A DNA stretch of 64,000 nucleotides from Pseudonocardia cypriaca (GCF_006717045.1 NZ_VFPH01000001.1:2046001-2110000); one strand, 5' to 3'. Shown: positions 15,715-24,186, counted from the stretch's first letter. Notes: a model not told the origin generated them from the sequence alone. Program-made: numbers and translations.

Positions 15715-16572
15715 TCAGCGGGTGGCGGGCGGTGCCGCGAGCGCTTCGGACGGGTCGCGGCGGCGGTCGCTGCGCAGCACCCGGCCCAGCAGGAGGGTGA
15801 ACACGGCCGAGGCCTCCCGCGCGCCGGGCGTGTCCCAGCGCTGGATGGGCATGCACGCGCCCTGGGCCTGCTGGATGGCCGAGCGGTCGGGCAGCACCCC
15901 GGTGAGCACGAGCGGGCCGAACAGCTCCCGCAGCTCGCTGATCCGGAACTCGTGCTCGGTGTTGCGCGGTCGCACCCGGTTGATCAGCACGCCGAGCGGC
16001 TGCAGGTCGTGGTTGCCCCGCTGGCGCTCGGTCTGCACGGCGTCGAAGGCGCGCTGCACGCCCGACACCGCGAACATCGTCGGGTCCGTCACCAGCACCG
16101 CGCGGTGTGCCGCGGCGAGCGCACTCCGGGTGAGCTGCCCCAGCGACGGCGGGCAGTCGATGATCACCAGCCGGTACGGCTCGTCGGCACCGTCGCCGAT
16201 GCGGTCGCCCAGCAGCCCTTCGGGGTGCGTGAGCCGCTGCAGCGCCCGCCGCAGCTGGTCCAGCTGCTTGGGGCTCGGGTCGGGATGGTTGTGCCGCTCG
16301 GTCTGCTCGGCGCCGACGAGCACGTCCACGGCGTCACCCCAGCCGCTCCGGGCGATCGCGCTGTGCAGCACCGAGCGGCGCGGCTCGTCGAGCACGTCGG
16401 CCACCGTGGCCGTGGTGGGCGCCGGGTCGAGGGCGATCGTCGAGTTGGCCTGGGGATCCAGGTCCACCACGAGCGTGCGCACGTCGTGCTGCAGCGCCGC
16501 ACCGGCGAGCCCGAGCGCGACGGTGGTCTTCCCGACCCCGCCCTTCAAGCTCAATGTGGCCACCACCAGCAC
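15715..16572 (-). CDS. Orphan ParA/MinD-type ATPase
   Basis: A 285-residue deviant Walker ATPase. The P-loop SLKGGVGKTTVALGLAGAAL begins about residue 7, Walker A' is TLVVDLDPQANST, and Walker B is LVIIDCPPSLG. The protein is close to chromosomal ParA in length, but no parB or ParB-like gene is adjacent, so the cargo is unknown; possibilities include plasmid-derived or protein-cluster positioning. GTG 16572 is supported by GAGGTAGGT eight bases upstream. It is convergent with the HEPN gene across a 22-bp gap. Confidence 0.85.
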   Translation of the reverse strand: MLVVATLSLKGGVGKTTVALGLAGAALQHDVRTLVVDLDPQANSTIALDPAPTTATVADVLDEPRRSVLHSAIARSGWGDAVDVLVGAEQTERHNHPDPSPKQLDQLRRALQRLTHPEGLLGDRIGDGADEPYRLVIIDCPPSLGQLTRSALAAAHRAVLVTDPTMFAVSGVQRAFDAVQTERQRGNHDLQPLGVLINRVRPRNTEHEFRISELRELFGPLVLTGVLPDRSAIQQAQGACMPIQRWDTPGAREASAVFTLLLGRVLRSDRRRDPSEALAAPPATR

Positions 16573-16872
16573 GGCGATCAACCTACCTCGTTCGGGTGGG
16601 GGCAACGCCCCCGACCGGGAGCTGTGGACGCGCAGCCCGAACTCGTTCTGTCACAGGGAGGTGGGCGCCCGCCACGATTCGCACCCGCGAGGACGACGTG
16701 AACGGGTTCGGCGGCAGGTGGAACCCCTGCTCAGGTCGACGCCGGCCGGGGTGATGCAGATCGTGATGTCCGGTCCGCTCCCGCATCGAGCGGCGCCCCG
16801 GTGGGCGCGCCGAACACCCGGCCGCGGCCGGAGACCCGGTCGGAACCACTAGGCTGCGCCCGTGATGCTCGC
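16573..16872. other. 300-bp intergenic region between divergent parA and methyltransferase genes
   Basis: No convincing ORF. It contains a small hairpin GGGGGC-AAC-GCCCCC just upstream of parA (about 16597-16611). TAGGCT sits about 20 bases before the methyltransferase ATG and could be a -10 element. Nothing else is recognised. Confidence 0.4.
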
Positions 16873-17634
16873 ATGGTGAGTGGCCCGGCGGCCGAGGTGG
16901 CCGGCGTCGACGGCGGCGCGGTGCACCGCACCCTCGCGGCCGAGATCACCAGCGTGCGCGACCGGCGGCCGGGGGAGGTCCCCCGCGTGCTCGACGTCGG
17001 CGGCGGCAGTGGTGCGTGGGCGGTGCCGCTCGCGCGCCTCGGCTGTGCGGTCACCGTCGTGGACAACAGCCCGAACGCGCTCGCCGCTCTCCAGCGGAGG
17101 GCGCGGGACGCGGGGGTGCACGAGCTCGTCACGCCGGTGCAGGGCGATGTGGACGCGCTCGCCGACGTCGCCCCGGCCGGAGGCGCCGACCTGGTCCTCG
17201 GCCACGGCCTGCTCGAGGTCGTGGACGACGCCGCGGCCGCGGTGTCCGCTCTCGCCACCGCCACGGCCGAGGGAGGGGCGGTCTCGGTGCTCGTCGCCGG
17301 GCGCTATGCCGCGGTGCTGGCACGCGCCCTCGCCGGCAGGCTCGCCGAGGCTCGGGCGCTGCTGGTCGACCCCGACGGGCGGTTCGGACCCGACGACGCG
17401 CTGCGCAGGCGGCTCGACGCCGGCACCTTGCGCGCGCTCCTGGAGTCGGCCGGCCCGCTGCGGGTCGATGTGCTGCAGGGCGACGGTGTGCTGGACGGTT
17501 GGATCCCCGGCTCCGTCCGCGACGGCGGCCCGTCCGCCGCGCGGGAGGTGGCCGAGCTGGAGCACCTGGCCGCCGCCGCTGCGCCGCTGCTCGACGTCGC
17601 CGCCCGCCTGCACGCCATGGCCCGCCGCGTCTGA
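16873..17634 (+). CDS. Class I SAM-dependent methyltransferase
   Basis: A 253-residue protein with the SAM-binding motif VLDVGGGSGAWAVPLARLGC followed by the acidic strand VTVVDNS, motif II region GDVDALAD and GADLVLGHGLLEVVDD. These are the marks of a Rossmann-fold methyltransferase of the SmtA/UbiE type. The C-terminal half (LLVDPDGRFGPDDALRRRL) resembles SmtA-like proteins encoded just upstream of DUF3040 genes near mraZ in related actinobacteria. The substrate cannot be told. ATG 16873 is preferred; GTG 16876 is adjacent. Confidence 0.8.
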   Translation: MVSGPAAEVAGVDGGAVHRTLAAEITSVRDRRPGEVPRVLDVGGGSGAWAVPLARLGCAVTVVDNSPNALAALQRRARDAGVHELVTPVQGDVDALADVAPAGGADLVLGHGLLEVVDDAAAAVSALATATAEGGAVSVLVAGRYAAVLARALAGRLAEARALLVDPDGRFGPDDALRRRLDAGTLRALLESAGPLRVDVLQGDGVLDGWIPGSVRDGGPSAAREVAELEHLAAAAAPLLDVAARLHAMARRV

Positions 17635-18029
17635 CGCAGGGCCCGGGGCGCGCTTCGGCGCACCGGTTGCGCCGCTCGTCGACGGCGCACGGAGGAGATC
17701 ACGGCACGATCACGGCCGTGACACGGCGGTGTCGCGCCGCGCCGGACCGCATGTGACGGAGTCGGCACGCGGCGTGTCCGCCGGCGTACCCACCCGTTTC
17801 CGGGTCTCGCACCTGGGATGATGCCGCCCGGGAGGCTCCAGGGAGCGCCCGGTCACCGTGCGCGTCCGATGATCGGGAAAGATCGACCCGTCCGCTCGAC
17901 GAGTCCGGGTAGTCGGCGGGCGTTCTGGCTCGTATCCTCATCATCAGACGCCCAGCCTGGGCGCTCGTCGCGTCGTTCCGGCACCATGGAATATGACCCG
18001 ACAGGATGAACAGTGCCGGAGGTGAAGCC
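17635..18029. other. 395-bp intergenic region before the DUF3040 gene
   Basis: No ORF with plausible codon use. It contains TATCCT at 17933-17938 as a possible -10 element for the DUF3040 gene, and a perfect 15-bp palindrome CGCCCAG-C-CTGGGCG at 17949-17963 that would lie just downstream of the transcription start, an operator-like position. The 5' part has no feature I recognise. Confidence 0.4.
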
Positions 18030-18410
18030 GTGCCCCTCTCCGAGCACGAGCAGCGGCTGCTCGAACAGATCGAGCGCGCTCTCTACGCCGAGGACCCGAA
18101 GTTCGCGTCGACCGTGCGTGGTGGACGGTTGCGCAAGCCGACGCGTCGCCGCCGCCTCCAGGGCGTCGCGCTCTTCGTCGTCGGCCTCGTGCTGCTCGTC
18201 GTCGGCGTAGCCGTACCCCAGCTGTGGCTGGGCAGCTTCCCGGTGCTGAGCGTGGTCGGGTTCCTCATGATGCTCGGAGGAGCCGTACTCGCCGTCACAT
18301 CGGTGGGCGCGAACGGCCAGGCCGCACCGGCGAAGAACGCCGAGCCGGACAAGAACCGCTTCACCGGTCGGATGGAAGAGCGCTTCCGCCGCCGCTTCGA
18401 GCAGGAATAA
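18030..18410 (+). CDS. DUF3040 small membrane protein
   Basis: A 126-residue protein starting at GTG 18030, with GGAGG seven bases upstream. The N-terminus PLSEHEQRLLEQIERALYAEDPKFA is the hallmark of DUF3040. It is followed by a basic segment (RLRKPTRRRR), two membrane helices (about 48-66 and 70-88) and a basic cytoplasmic tail. The family is widespread in actinobacteria near mraZ and has no established function; WhiB-like redox and stress links have been suggested only by context. Confidence 0.85.
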   Translation: MPLSEHEQRLLEQIERALYAEDPKFASTVRGGRLRKPTRRRRLQGVALFVVGLVLLVVGVAVPQLWLGSFPVLSVVGFLMMLGGAVLAVTSVGANGQAAPAKNAEPDKNRFTGRMEERFRRRFEQE

Positions 18411-18428
18411 CCGGCAGCACGCATCCCG

Positions 18429-18467
18429 CGGACTCCGCACATCCCAGTCCGGTATGTGCGGAGTCCG
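18429..18467. terminator. Bidirectional terminator-like hairpin
   Basis: CGGACTCCGCACAT (18429-18442) and its perfect complement ATGTGCGGAGTCCG (18454-18467) form a 14-bp stem with an 11-base loop, placed between the convergent DUF3040 and transglutaminase genes. No T-run follows. Confidence 0.8.
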
Positions 18468-18518
18468 TGGTGTGTTTCAAGGGTGTGTTCGCCCGGGCGC
18501 GTTTCCGCGCCGTGAGTT

Positions 18519-20906
18519 TCAGCGGGTCGTGACGGCCTCGGAGCGGGTGCCCGCCCGGGCCTGCGACTCCGACCGGCGTGCCCGCACGCGCTGCACCACC
18601 GACCGGGGCAGGAGCCTGCCCCGCAGCGACAGCCCGCTGCCCGCCGCGATCCCGGCCGCCACCGCGCGCACCGGCACGTCGAGCTCACCCGGGCCGGGGT
18701 GGGTTCCGCCGAACCAGCTCGCCTCGACCGCCCCGATCACCTGACGCAGCGCCTGCTGGGCGTCCGGCTCGAGGTTGTGCTCGCGCACCAGGCGGCGGGC
18801 CGCTGCGCGGACGGTGTCGCTCGGCGGGCACTCGGCACCGCGGTCGGTCGACTCGGCGAGGAGCTCCTCCCAGCCCGCCCCGGCGGCTTCCTCGCCGCCG
18901 CGGGCCACGGCGGCGAGCCGGCGTCTGCGATCGCGGATCCGCATCATCGCCGGTACTAGCGCGGCCACCGCCGCCACGAGCGCGGCGATGAACGGCCACA
19001 GCGGGATGTCGACGCCAGGGGAGACGGCGGACGGCGCCGCCGCTTCCGGCTGGTCCGCCTCGGGCGTGACGGGTTCAGGGGCCTGCTCGTCGGCCGGCTG
19101 CGGCTCGAGGGTGGGCGCCGCCTCGGCCTGGTCGCTCTCCTGGTTCGCCTGCTCGGACTCGGCCTCCGCCACGTAGGGCGGGTCGATCCGGCGGCCGTCG
19201 GTGAGGGGAGTGGGGTCGAACGCCGTCCAGCCGATGCGCGGGAACCACGCCTCCACCCACGCGTGCGCGTCGGCCGTGGTGATCGTGCGGTGGTCACCCT
19301 GGTCGGTGCCCGCCGTGAACCCGATCGCGACCCGCGCCGGCACGCCGACGGTCCGCAGCATCACGGCCATGGCCGAGGCGAACTGCTCGCAGTAGCCGGT
19401 CTTGCCGACGGTCAGGAACTCGACGAGCGCGTCGTCGCCGGAGCCGGGTTTGGTCTGGAGGCTGTAGGTGAACTGGGAGCCGGGACCGGCGAACCACCTC
19501 TGGATGGCGAACACCCGGTCGAAGCCGGGGCCCGCGTTGCCGATGACCTCCTGCGCGATGTTGCCGACGCGCGGGTCGACGCCCGTGGTGTCGAGGTACT
19601 CGAGCCCCACGCCTTCGATGCCCTGGGCGGCGCGCAGCTCCTGCATCGAGGGGGTGGGGAGGATCGCGCGCTGCCGCCAGCCGTCCTCCTGGCGGGGCCT
19701 GCCGGTGTAGCCGGTGCCGCTGGAGGCGTCGTAGAGCCACTGGGTCTCGGGGAGGTCGGCGACGTCGATGGGCTCGCCGTAGAGCGGCAGCCAGTAGTCG
19801 CGGAAGGCCTCGTTGCTGATCTCGACGTCGACGAAGTCACCCGGCACGTCCGGCTGCTGCTGCACGGGGCCCGGTAGCGGGATCCCGGGCGCGGGCCGGG
19901 TGGCCTCCCACCCCCGGTCGGGGACGTACTGGCGCAGGGTGAGCGCGCGCAGGTAGGTGGGGCGCCGGAGGCCGCGCACCTCGAACAGCTCGGCTGGGGT
20001 GGCCTGCTCGAGCTGCCCGCGCAGCGCCGTGAACGGCGTGAGGCCGATCGAGCCGGCCGGCCCGCTCCCACCGTCGCCCGCGAACCGCCCGGCCGTGCCG
20101 ATGAACGGGGTGACGGCGCCGACGCCGAGCGCTACGACGACGGCACAGGCCACGAGCGCGGTGCCCCCGGTGAGCTGGCTGTGCAACGCGCCTGCGGCGA
20201 CCAGCAGCAGGCCGAAGCCGACGGCGGCGCCCGCCATGGCCCACCACGGCAGGATCTGGTCGGCCAGCGCCGCCGGCACCGCGAAGACCGCGAGCAGCGG
20301 TACCCCGGCCGCCGCGGGGGCGCCCGCGAGGACCGCGGCCCCGTGCACGCCGACCGTGAGCAGCCCGAACGCGGCCGTGAGGAGGAAGAGGATCTCCGGG
20401 GTGGCCGCGACGGGGGCCGTGCTCGTGTTGATCTGCTGGCCCGCACCGGTGACGAGCGCGCCGAAGTGGCCGAACGCCGCGGGGCCCGGCAGGAACCCGA
20501 GCAGGGCACCGTCGGCGAAGAAGACCGTGAGGACGACGAGCACGGCCGCGCACTGGCCGATCACGGTGACGACGGGACCGAGGCGGTGCAGCAGCAGACC
20601 TGCGGCGACCACGACCGCGACGGCCACGAGCGCGTACCCGAACCAGGAGGTGCCCTGGATGACGGCGGTGACCGGACCACCGGCCAGCAGCACCGCCACG
20701 CCGCTCGCGAGCGTGGCGACCCACGGCACGCGACGTGCCGGCGCAGCCGGTTCCGGGGCGGGCGGCGGCGCGGGCTCCTGGGCGGAGGGGCGTACCGGCT
20801 CCTCTGCGGCCGGGCGTTGGCGCGGGACCGTGGCGGTGGCGGCCCGGCTGCGCGGCGGGGCCTCCTGGTCCCGGCGCTGCCGGGGTGGGGGAGCGGGGCG
20901 CGTCAT
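18519..20906 (-). CDS. DUF3488/transglutaminase-like membrane protein
   Basis: A 795-residue membrane protein. A Pro/Arg-rich cytoplasmic N-terminus (1-55) leads to about seven helices (60-245), then an extracytoplasmic domain, then a transglutaminase core with Cys in GYCEQFASAMAVML, His in TADAHAWVEAWFP and Asp in FDPTP. Another membrane helix (about 665-685) precedes a cytoplasmic DUF4129-like tail. The family is a periplasmic cysteine protease/transamidase of unknown substrate that always accompanies MoxR and DUF58 proteins. The ATG at 20906 overlaps the DUF58 stop (ATGA). Third gene of the moxR operon. Confidence 0.9.
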   Translation of the reverse strand: MTRPAPPPRQRRDQEAPPRSRAATATVPRQRPAAEEPVRPSAQEPAPPPAPEPAAPARRVPWVATLASGVAVLLAGGPVTAVIQGTSWFGYALVAVAVVVAAGLLLHRLGPVVTVIGQCAAVLVVLTVFFADGALLGFLPGPAAFGHFGALVTGAGQQINTSTAPVAATPEILFLLTAAFGLLTVGVHGAAVLAGAPAAAGVPLLAVFAVPAALADQILPWWAMAGAAVGFGLLLVAAGALHSQLTGGTALVACAVVVALGVGAVTPFIGTAGRFAGDGGSGPAGSIGLTPFTALRGQLEQATPAELFEVRGLRRPTYLRALTLRQYVPDRGWEATRPAPGIPLPGPVQQQPDVPGDFVDVEISNEAFRDYWLPLYGEPIDVADLPETQWLYDASSGTGYTGRPRQEDGWRQRAILPTPSMQELRAAQGIEGVGLEYLDTTGVDPRVGNIAQEVIGNAGPGFDRVFAIQRWFAGPGSQFTYSLQTKPGSGDDALVEFLTVGKTGYCEQFASAMAVMLRTVGVPARVAIGFTAGTDQGDHRTITTADAHAWVEAWFPRIGWTAFDPTPLTDGRRIDPPYVAEAESEQANQESDQAEAAPTLEPQPADEQAPEPVTPEADQPEAAAPSAVSPGVDIPLWPFIAALVAAVAALVPAMMRIRDRRRRLAAVARGGEEAAGAGWEELLAESTDRGAECPPSDTVRAAARRLVREHNLEPDAQQALRQVIGAVEASWFGGTHPGPGELDVPVRAVAAGIAAGSGLSLRGRLLPRSVVQRVRARRSESQARAGTRSEAVTTR

Positions 20907-22147
20907 CGCCGACCCGAGAATGCGGGCGCGGCGCCTGCGACCAGCTGGTCCCACACGTGTGCCGGCGTCATGGCCGCGGTGGCCACCGCGACGTGCCAGC
21001 CCGCGCGGCGCAGCGCCGACGTGCTCTCGACGGCGCTGCTGCGACCGCCCGCGGGATCCCAGGTGGCGGTGTCGCAGAGCACCGCGTGGCCCCCGGCGGG
21101 GTGGCGCGAGCACAGGGCCTCGACCTGCCCGGGGGCGATGGCGCCCAGCACGGCCAGCACCTCGGTGCCACTGGTGAGCTCCGGACCGCCGAGATCGGTG
21201 CGCGCGGACGGGCGCAGGCCGGCGAGCGCGTCGAGCACCTGCTCGCGGCCGAAGGCGGAACCCGGCGGCGTGAGCTCGATGCCGTCCTCGGTGACGAGCG
21301 TGACCGGCTCGCCGCGCGCGAAGAGGTGCATGCACACGCTGGCCGCGAGGCTGACGGCGAACTCGAGGCTCGAGTCGGCACCCCGCCCGCGATGCGCTGC
21401 GTCGCGGCGGTCGAGCAGCAGGGTCATCCCGCCGCGCCAGGGCCGCTCCTCGAGCCGCACCATCAGCTCGCCGTGCCGGGCGCTGCTGCGCCAGTGCACC
21501 CGCCGCAGCTCGTCGCCCTGCCGGTACGCGCGGATCAGCACGTCGGTGGCGCCCTGGCCCTGGTGGCTGAGGGCGGCTCCGGCCGTGCCCTCGCCCGCGC
21601 CGAGTGCAGGCGGCACGCCGCGCAGCGGGACGACCCGGGGGAGGACGACGAGCCGCTGGGGCTCGGCGAGCTCCTGGTCGAACTCGGCGAGGCCGAGCGG
21701 GTCGGTGACGGTGCCGGTGAGCGGGCCCACCCGGTGCACGCCGCGCAGCACCGGCTGGAGGGGATAGGTCAGGGTGGCGGTGCCGCGGCTGGAGAGCCGG
21801 TGCACCGTGAAGCGCGGCGGGGCGTCGGCCTGCGGGCCTGCGGCGTCCGGTGCACCATCGGCCAACCGCAGCGCCCCGAGCAGCGGGCCGCCCGCGAGCT
21901 GCAGCTCGACGTCCACCTGGGCGCCGACCGGCACCCTCGGCGGATCGAGCACGCGCTCGACGCGGACGTTGCGACGGCTGCGAGAAGCGAGCAGCAGGGC
22001 GAGCAGCGGCAGCAGCGCCACGAACACGCCGACGCGCAGCAGGTCGCGCTCGTCCAGGATGACGGCGCACACGGCGGTGGCGCCGCCACCCGCCAGAAGG
22101 CAGCGCCCGCGCGTGGTGAGGCCGGACAAGCGGCTGCGGGAGGCCAC
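20903..22147 (-). CDS. DUF58 domain protein
   Basis: A 414-residue protein with two N-terminal membrane helices (about 15-55), an extended region with PLGLAEFDQELAEP and the DUF58 signature GTAGAALSHQGQGATDVLIRAYR-type sequence ending GDELRRVHWRSSARHGELMV (about 205-235). A von Willebrand-like fold follows (LLLDRRD). In known systems DUF58 proteins work with MoxR ATPases, probably as metal-dependent substrate adaptors. GTG 22147 lies three bases past the moxR stop, and its stop overlaps the transglutaminase start, so all three are coupled. Confidence 0.9.
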   Translation of the reverse strand: MASRSRLSGLTTRGRCLLAGGGATAVCAVILDERDLLRVGVFVALLPLLALLLASRSRRNVRVERVLDPPRVPVGAQVDVELQLAGGPLLGALRLADGAPDAAGPQADAPPRFTVHRLSSRGTATLTYPLQPVLRGVHRVGPLTGTVTDPLGLAEFDQELAEPQRLVVLPRVVPLRGVPPALGAGEGTAGAALSHQGQGATDVLIRAYRQGDELRRVHWRSSARHGELMVRLEERPWRGGMTLLLDRRDAAHRGRGADSSLEFAVSLAASVCMHLFARGEPVTLVTEDGIELTPPGSAFGREQVLDALAGLRPSARTDLGGPELTSGTEVLAVLGAIAPGQVEALCSRHPAGGHAVLCDTATWDPAGGRSSAVESTSALRRAGWHVAVATAAMTPAHVWDQLVAGAAPAFSGRR

Positions 22148-22150
22148 GCC

Positions 22151-23149
22151 TCAGCCGCCCCGGTGTGCCGGTACCGGGTGGCGCCCGAGCAGGCTGCGGA
22201 CGATGTCGACGGCGGAGCGGCGGGAGGCCAGCGCGTCGGGCGTGAGCATCAGCCGGTGGGCCAGCACCGGCACCGCCACGGCCTGCACGTCGTCGGGCAC
22301 CACGAAGCCGCGGCCGGCGAGCGCGGCCTGCGCGCGCGCCGCCCGCACCAGCTGCAGGGTGGCCCTCGGGGACGCGCCGAGCCGGACGTCCGGGATGCGG
22401 CGGGTGGTGCCGACCAACTCGACGCAGTACTGGCGCACCTCCGGGCTGACCCGGACCCGGCGAACGATGTCGACCACCATCCGGACCCGCCGCGCGTCGG
22501 TGACCGGCCGCAGCATCTCGAGCGGATCGGCCGCGCTGTGCTCGTCGACCATGGCGAGCTCGGCCGCGAGGTCGGGGTAGCCGACGCTGACGCGCGCGGT
22601 GAAGCGGTCGCGCTGGGCCTCGGGGAGTGGGTAGGTGCCGTCCATCTCCACCGGGTTCTGCGTGGCGACAACCATGAAGGGGCTGGCGAGCGCGTAGGTG
22701 GCGCCGTCGACGGTGACCTGGTGCTCGGCCATGCACTCCAGCAGCGCCGACTGCGTCTTCGGCGAGGCGCGGTTGATCTCGTCGGCGATCACGATGTTGG
22801 CGAAGACCGGGCCGGGCCGGAACTCGAACTCCGTGGTCTGCCGGTTGAAGATGGACAGGCCGGTGATGTCGCCCGGGAGCAGGTCCGGGGTGAACTGCAC
22901 GCGGCTGACCGAGCAGTCGATGGACCGCGCGAGCGCCTTGGCGAGCGACGTCTTGCCGACGCCGGGCACGTCCTCGACGAGCAGGTGGCCCTCGGCGAGC
23001 AGCGTGACGAGGGCGACCCGCACCACGTCCGGCTTGCCGACGATGACCCGCTGCACGTTGCCCGCGATCCGGCCGCACAGCTCCGCCACGTCGCCGATCC
23101 CGGCGCCGGTGTCACCGTCGAGTCCGGGGCGGCTGCTCGTGGCGGTCAC
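22151..23149 (-). CDS. MoxR-family AAA+ ATPase
   Basis: A 332-residue AAA_3 chaperone-like ATPase. Walker A is EDVPGVGKTSLAKALA (about 60-74), Walker B is VIADEINRASPKTQSALLECMAE, sensor 1 VVATQNP, followed by the arginine-finger region EAQRDRF and a C-terminal lid with DVRLGASPRAT. MoxR proteins remodel or insert cofactors into partners such as the DUF58 protein encoded next. The GTG start at 23149 overlaps the stop of a short upstream ORF that carries the only strong Shine-Dalgarno. Divergent from mraZ, with MraZ-like boxes in between. Confidence 0.93.
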   Translation of the reverse strand: MTATSSRPGLDGDTGAGIGDVAELCGRIAGNVQRVIVGKPDVVRVALVTLLAEGHLLVEDVPGVGKTSLAKALARSIDCSVSRVQFTPDLLPGDITGLSIFNRQTTEFEFRPGPVFANIVIADEINRASPKTQSALLECMAEHQVTVDGATYALASPFMVVATQNPVEMDGTYPLPEAQRDRFTARVSVGYPDLAAELAMVDEHSAADPLEMLRPVTDARRVRMVVDIVRRVRVSPEVRQYCVELVGTTRRIPDVRLGASPRATLQLVRAARAQAALAGRGFVVPDDVQAVAVPVLAHRLMLTPDALASRRSAVDIVRSLLGRHPVPAHRGG

Positions 23150-23193
23150 GACTGCGCCTCTGCCGACGACGGTGACCTCACAAGCTCGGCCAC
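23146..23193 (-). CDS. Possible 15-codon leader ORF coupled to moxR
   Basis: GTG at 23193 follows GGAGGAGGT by three bases, the best ribosome-binding site in the region, and encodes VAELVRSPSSAEAQS before a TGA that overlaps the moxR GTG. moxR itself has only a weak site. This may be a coupling device; alternatively it is the end of a longer 86-codon frame from 23406 that shows no protein-like features. Confidence 0.35.
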   Translation of the reverse strand: MAELVRSPSSAEAQS

Positions 23194-23297
23194 GAGACCT
23201 CCTCCGTGGTCGTTCACACGTCCCGTGGGGGCGAGACGCGTGTCCAGTCTGTCAAACAGCTGCGCGTATCTCCCTCCGATGGGGTACCGCAGAGTTT

Positions 23298-23312
23298 CCC
23301 CACTCTGCCCCA
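23298..23312 (-). promoter_or_regulatory. Pair of MraZ-like boxes facing moxR
   Basis: On the minus strand two GTGGGG units occur exactly 10 bp apart (CCCCAC at 23298 and 23308 on the plus strand), the same unit and period as the boxes at the mraZ promoter. They lie about 150 bp upstream of moxR. Confidence 0.45.
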
Positions 23313-23443
23313 CCGCGTCCGCCACTGGGCTGTTCGTGCGCCGTACGGGGGGCGGAATGCGGGCAGCAGCAGGGTCAATCGGCCGCCGGACGGGCTCGAC
23401 GCTCACCGTCCGTGTCTGTCAGCCGTCGCGCGAGCGGGTGGTC

Positions 23444-23458
23444 CCCCACGTTGCCCCA
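23444..23458 (-). promoter_or_regulatory. Second pair of MraZ-like boxes facing moxR
   Basis: Two GTGGGG units on the minus strand, 10 bp apart (CCCCAC at 23444 and 23454 on the plus strand), 65 bp upstream of the main MraZ array and in the opposite orientation. Confidence 0.45.
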
Positions 23459-23515
23459 CCGCGCCTGACCAGGTGTTTTCCGTGTTCTTTCCCGAACGAC
23501 GAGCGGTTGTCCGAG

Positions 23516-23543
23516 TTGACGGTGGGGCGAAGTGGGGTAATGT
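23516..23543 (+). promoter_or_regulatory. mraZ promoter
   Basis: TTGACG (23516-23521), a 16-bp spacer, and TAATGT (23538-23543) form a good primary-sigma promoter that would start RNA near 23550, about 40 bases before mraZ. The MraZ boxes overlap the spacer and -10. Confidence 0.75.
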
Positions 23544-23557
23544 GGTGATCGCTGGGG
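23523..23557 (+). promoter_or_regulatory. MraZ operator: four boxes at 10-bp spacing
   Basis: TGGGG at 23523, TGGGG at 23533, TGGTG at 23543 and TGGGG at 23553, each separated by five bases. This is the known MraZ box architecture (TGGGN repeats with 5-bp spacers) over the dcw promoter, so MraZ should repress its own operon here. Confidence 0.85.
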
Positions 23558-23588
23558 CACAACGGGGCCGCAGGTGGAGGTGGGGCCG

Positions 23589-24020
23589 GTGTTCCTCGGC
23601 ACCTACACCCCGAAGCTGGACGACAAGGGGCGGCTCACGTTGCCCGCGAAATTCCGCGACGAGCTGCGAGGCGGGCTGATGATCACGAAGGGGCAGGACC
23701 ACTGCCTGTACGTGTTCACCCGCGAAGCCTTCGCCGAGCTCGCGCAGAAGGTCGCGTCGGCGCCGTTGACGAGCGAGTCGGCCCGCGTCTTCCAGCGCAA
23801 CCTCTTCTCCGGCACCGACGAGCAGAACCCCGACTCCCAGGGTCGCATCGCCATCACGCCCGAGCTGCGCCGCTACGCGGGGCTGACGAAGGAGTGCGTG
23901 GTGATCGGCGCGTTCACCCGCGCCGAGATCTGGGACGCCGAGGCATGGCAGCGGTACCAGGAACAGCACGAGGACACCTATGCGAAGGCACAGGAGGAGG
24001 TGCTCCCCGGACTGATCTGA
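23589..24020 (+). CDS. mraZ: Transcriptional regulator MraZ
   Basis: A 143-residue tandem AbrB-like DNA-binding protein, the same length as the mycobacterial one. The two DXXXR motifs are visible: LDDKGRLTLPAKFRD near the N-terminus and DSQGRIAITPELRRYAG in the second half. It forms a ring oligomer that binds TGGGN repeats and controls the dcw operon. GTG 23589 (MFLGTYTPKLDDKGR) with GGAGGTGGGG upstream is the start. First gene of the cluster; its own box array lies 30-65 bp upstream. Confidence 0.97.
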   Translation: MFLGTYTPKLDDKGRLTLPAKFRDELRGGLMITKGQDHCLYVFTREAFAELAQKVASAPLTSESARVFQRNLFSGTDEQNPDSQGRIAITPELRRYAGLTKECVVIGAFTRAEIWDAEAWQRYQEQHEDTYAKAQEEVLPGLI

Positions 24021-24186
24021 GCACGAGGCGTACGCGGGTGACATCCAACCCGCCGGTGCCACCACCCGGTAGCCCTGGCGCACCTTCCCCGGTGCCAGGT
24101 CTGCCGGGTGGAGGCATCGCCGGGAGGCAGCCCGAGACGGCGCGGGGGCGGCGCGGGGGCGGCGACACGGGGCAGGGAGGTGTGCG

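Noticed and set aside
16554..16754. Small plus-strand frame upstream of the methyltransferase
   Set aside because: Low complexity, Arg/Gly-rich, no ribosome site that fits, and overlaps the parA start.
23146..23406. An 86-codon minus-strand frame upstream of moxR
   Set aside because: It runs through the putative MraZ box pair and has no protein-like pattern; only its last 16 codons have a good start site, reported as a leader.
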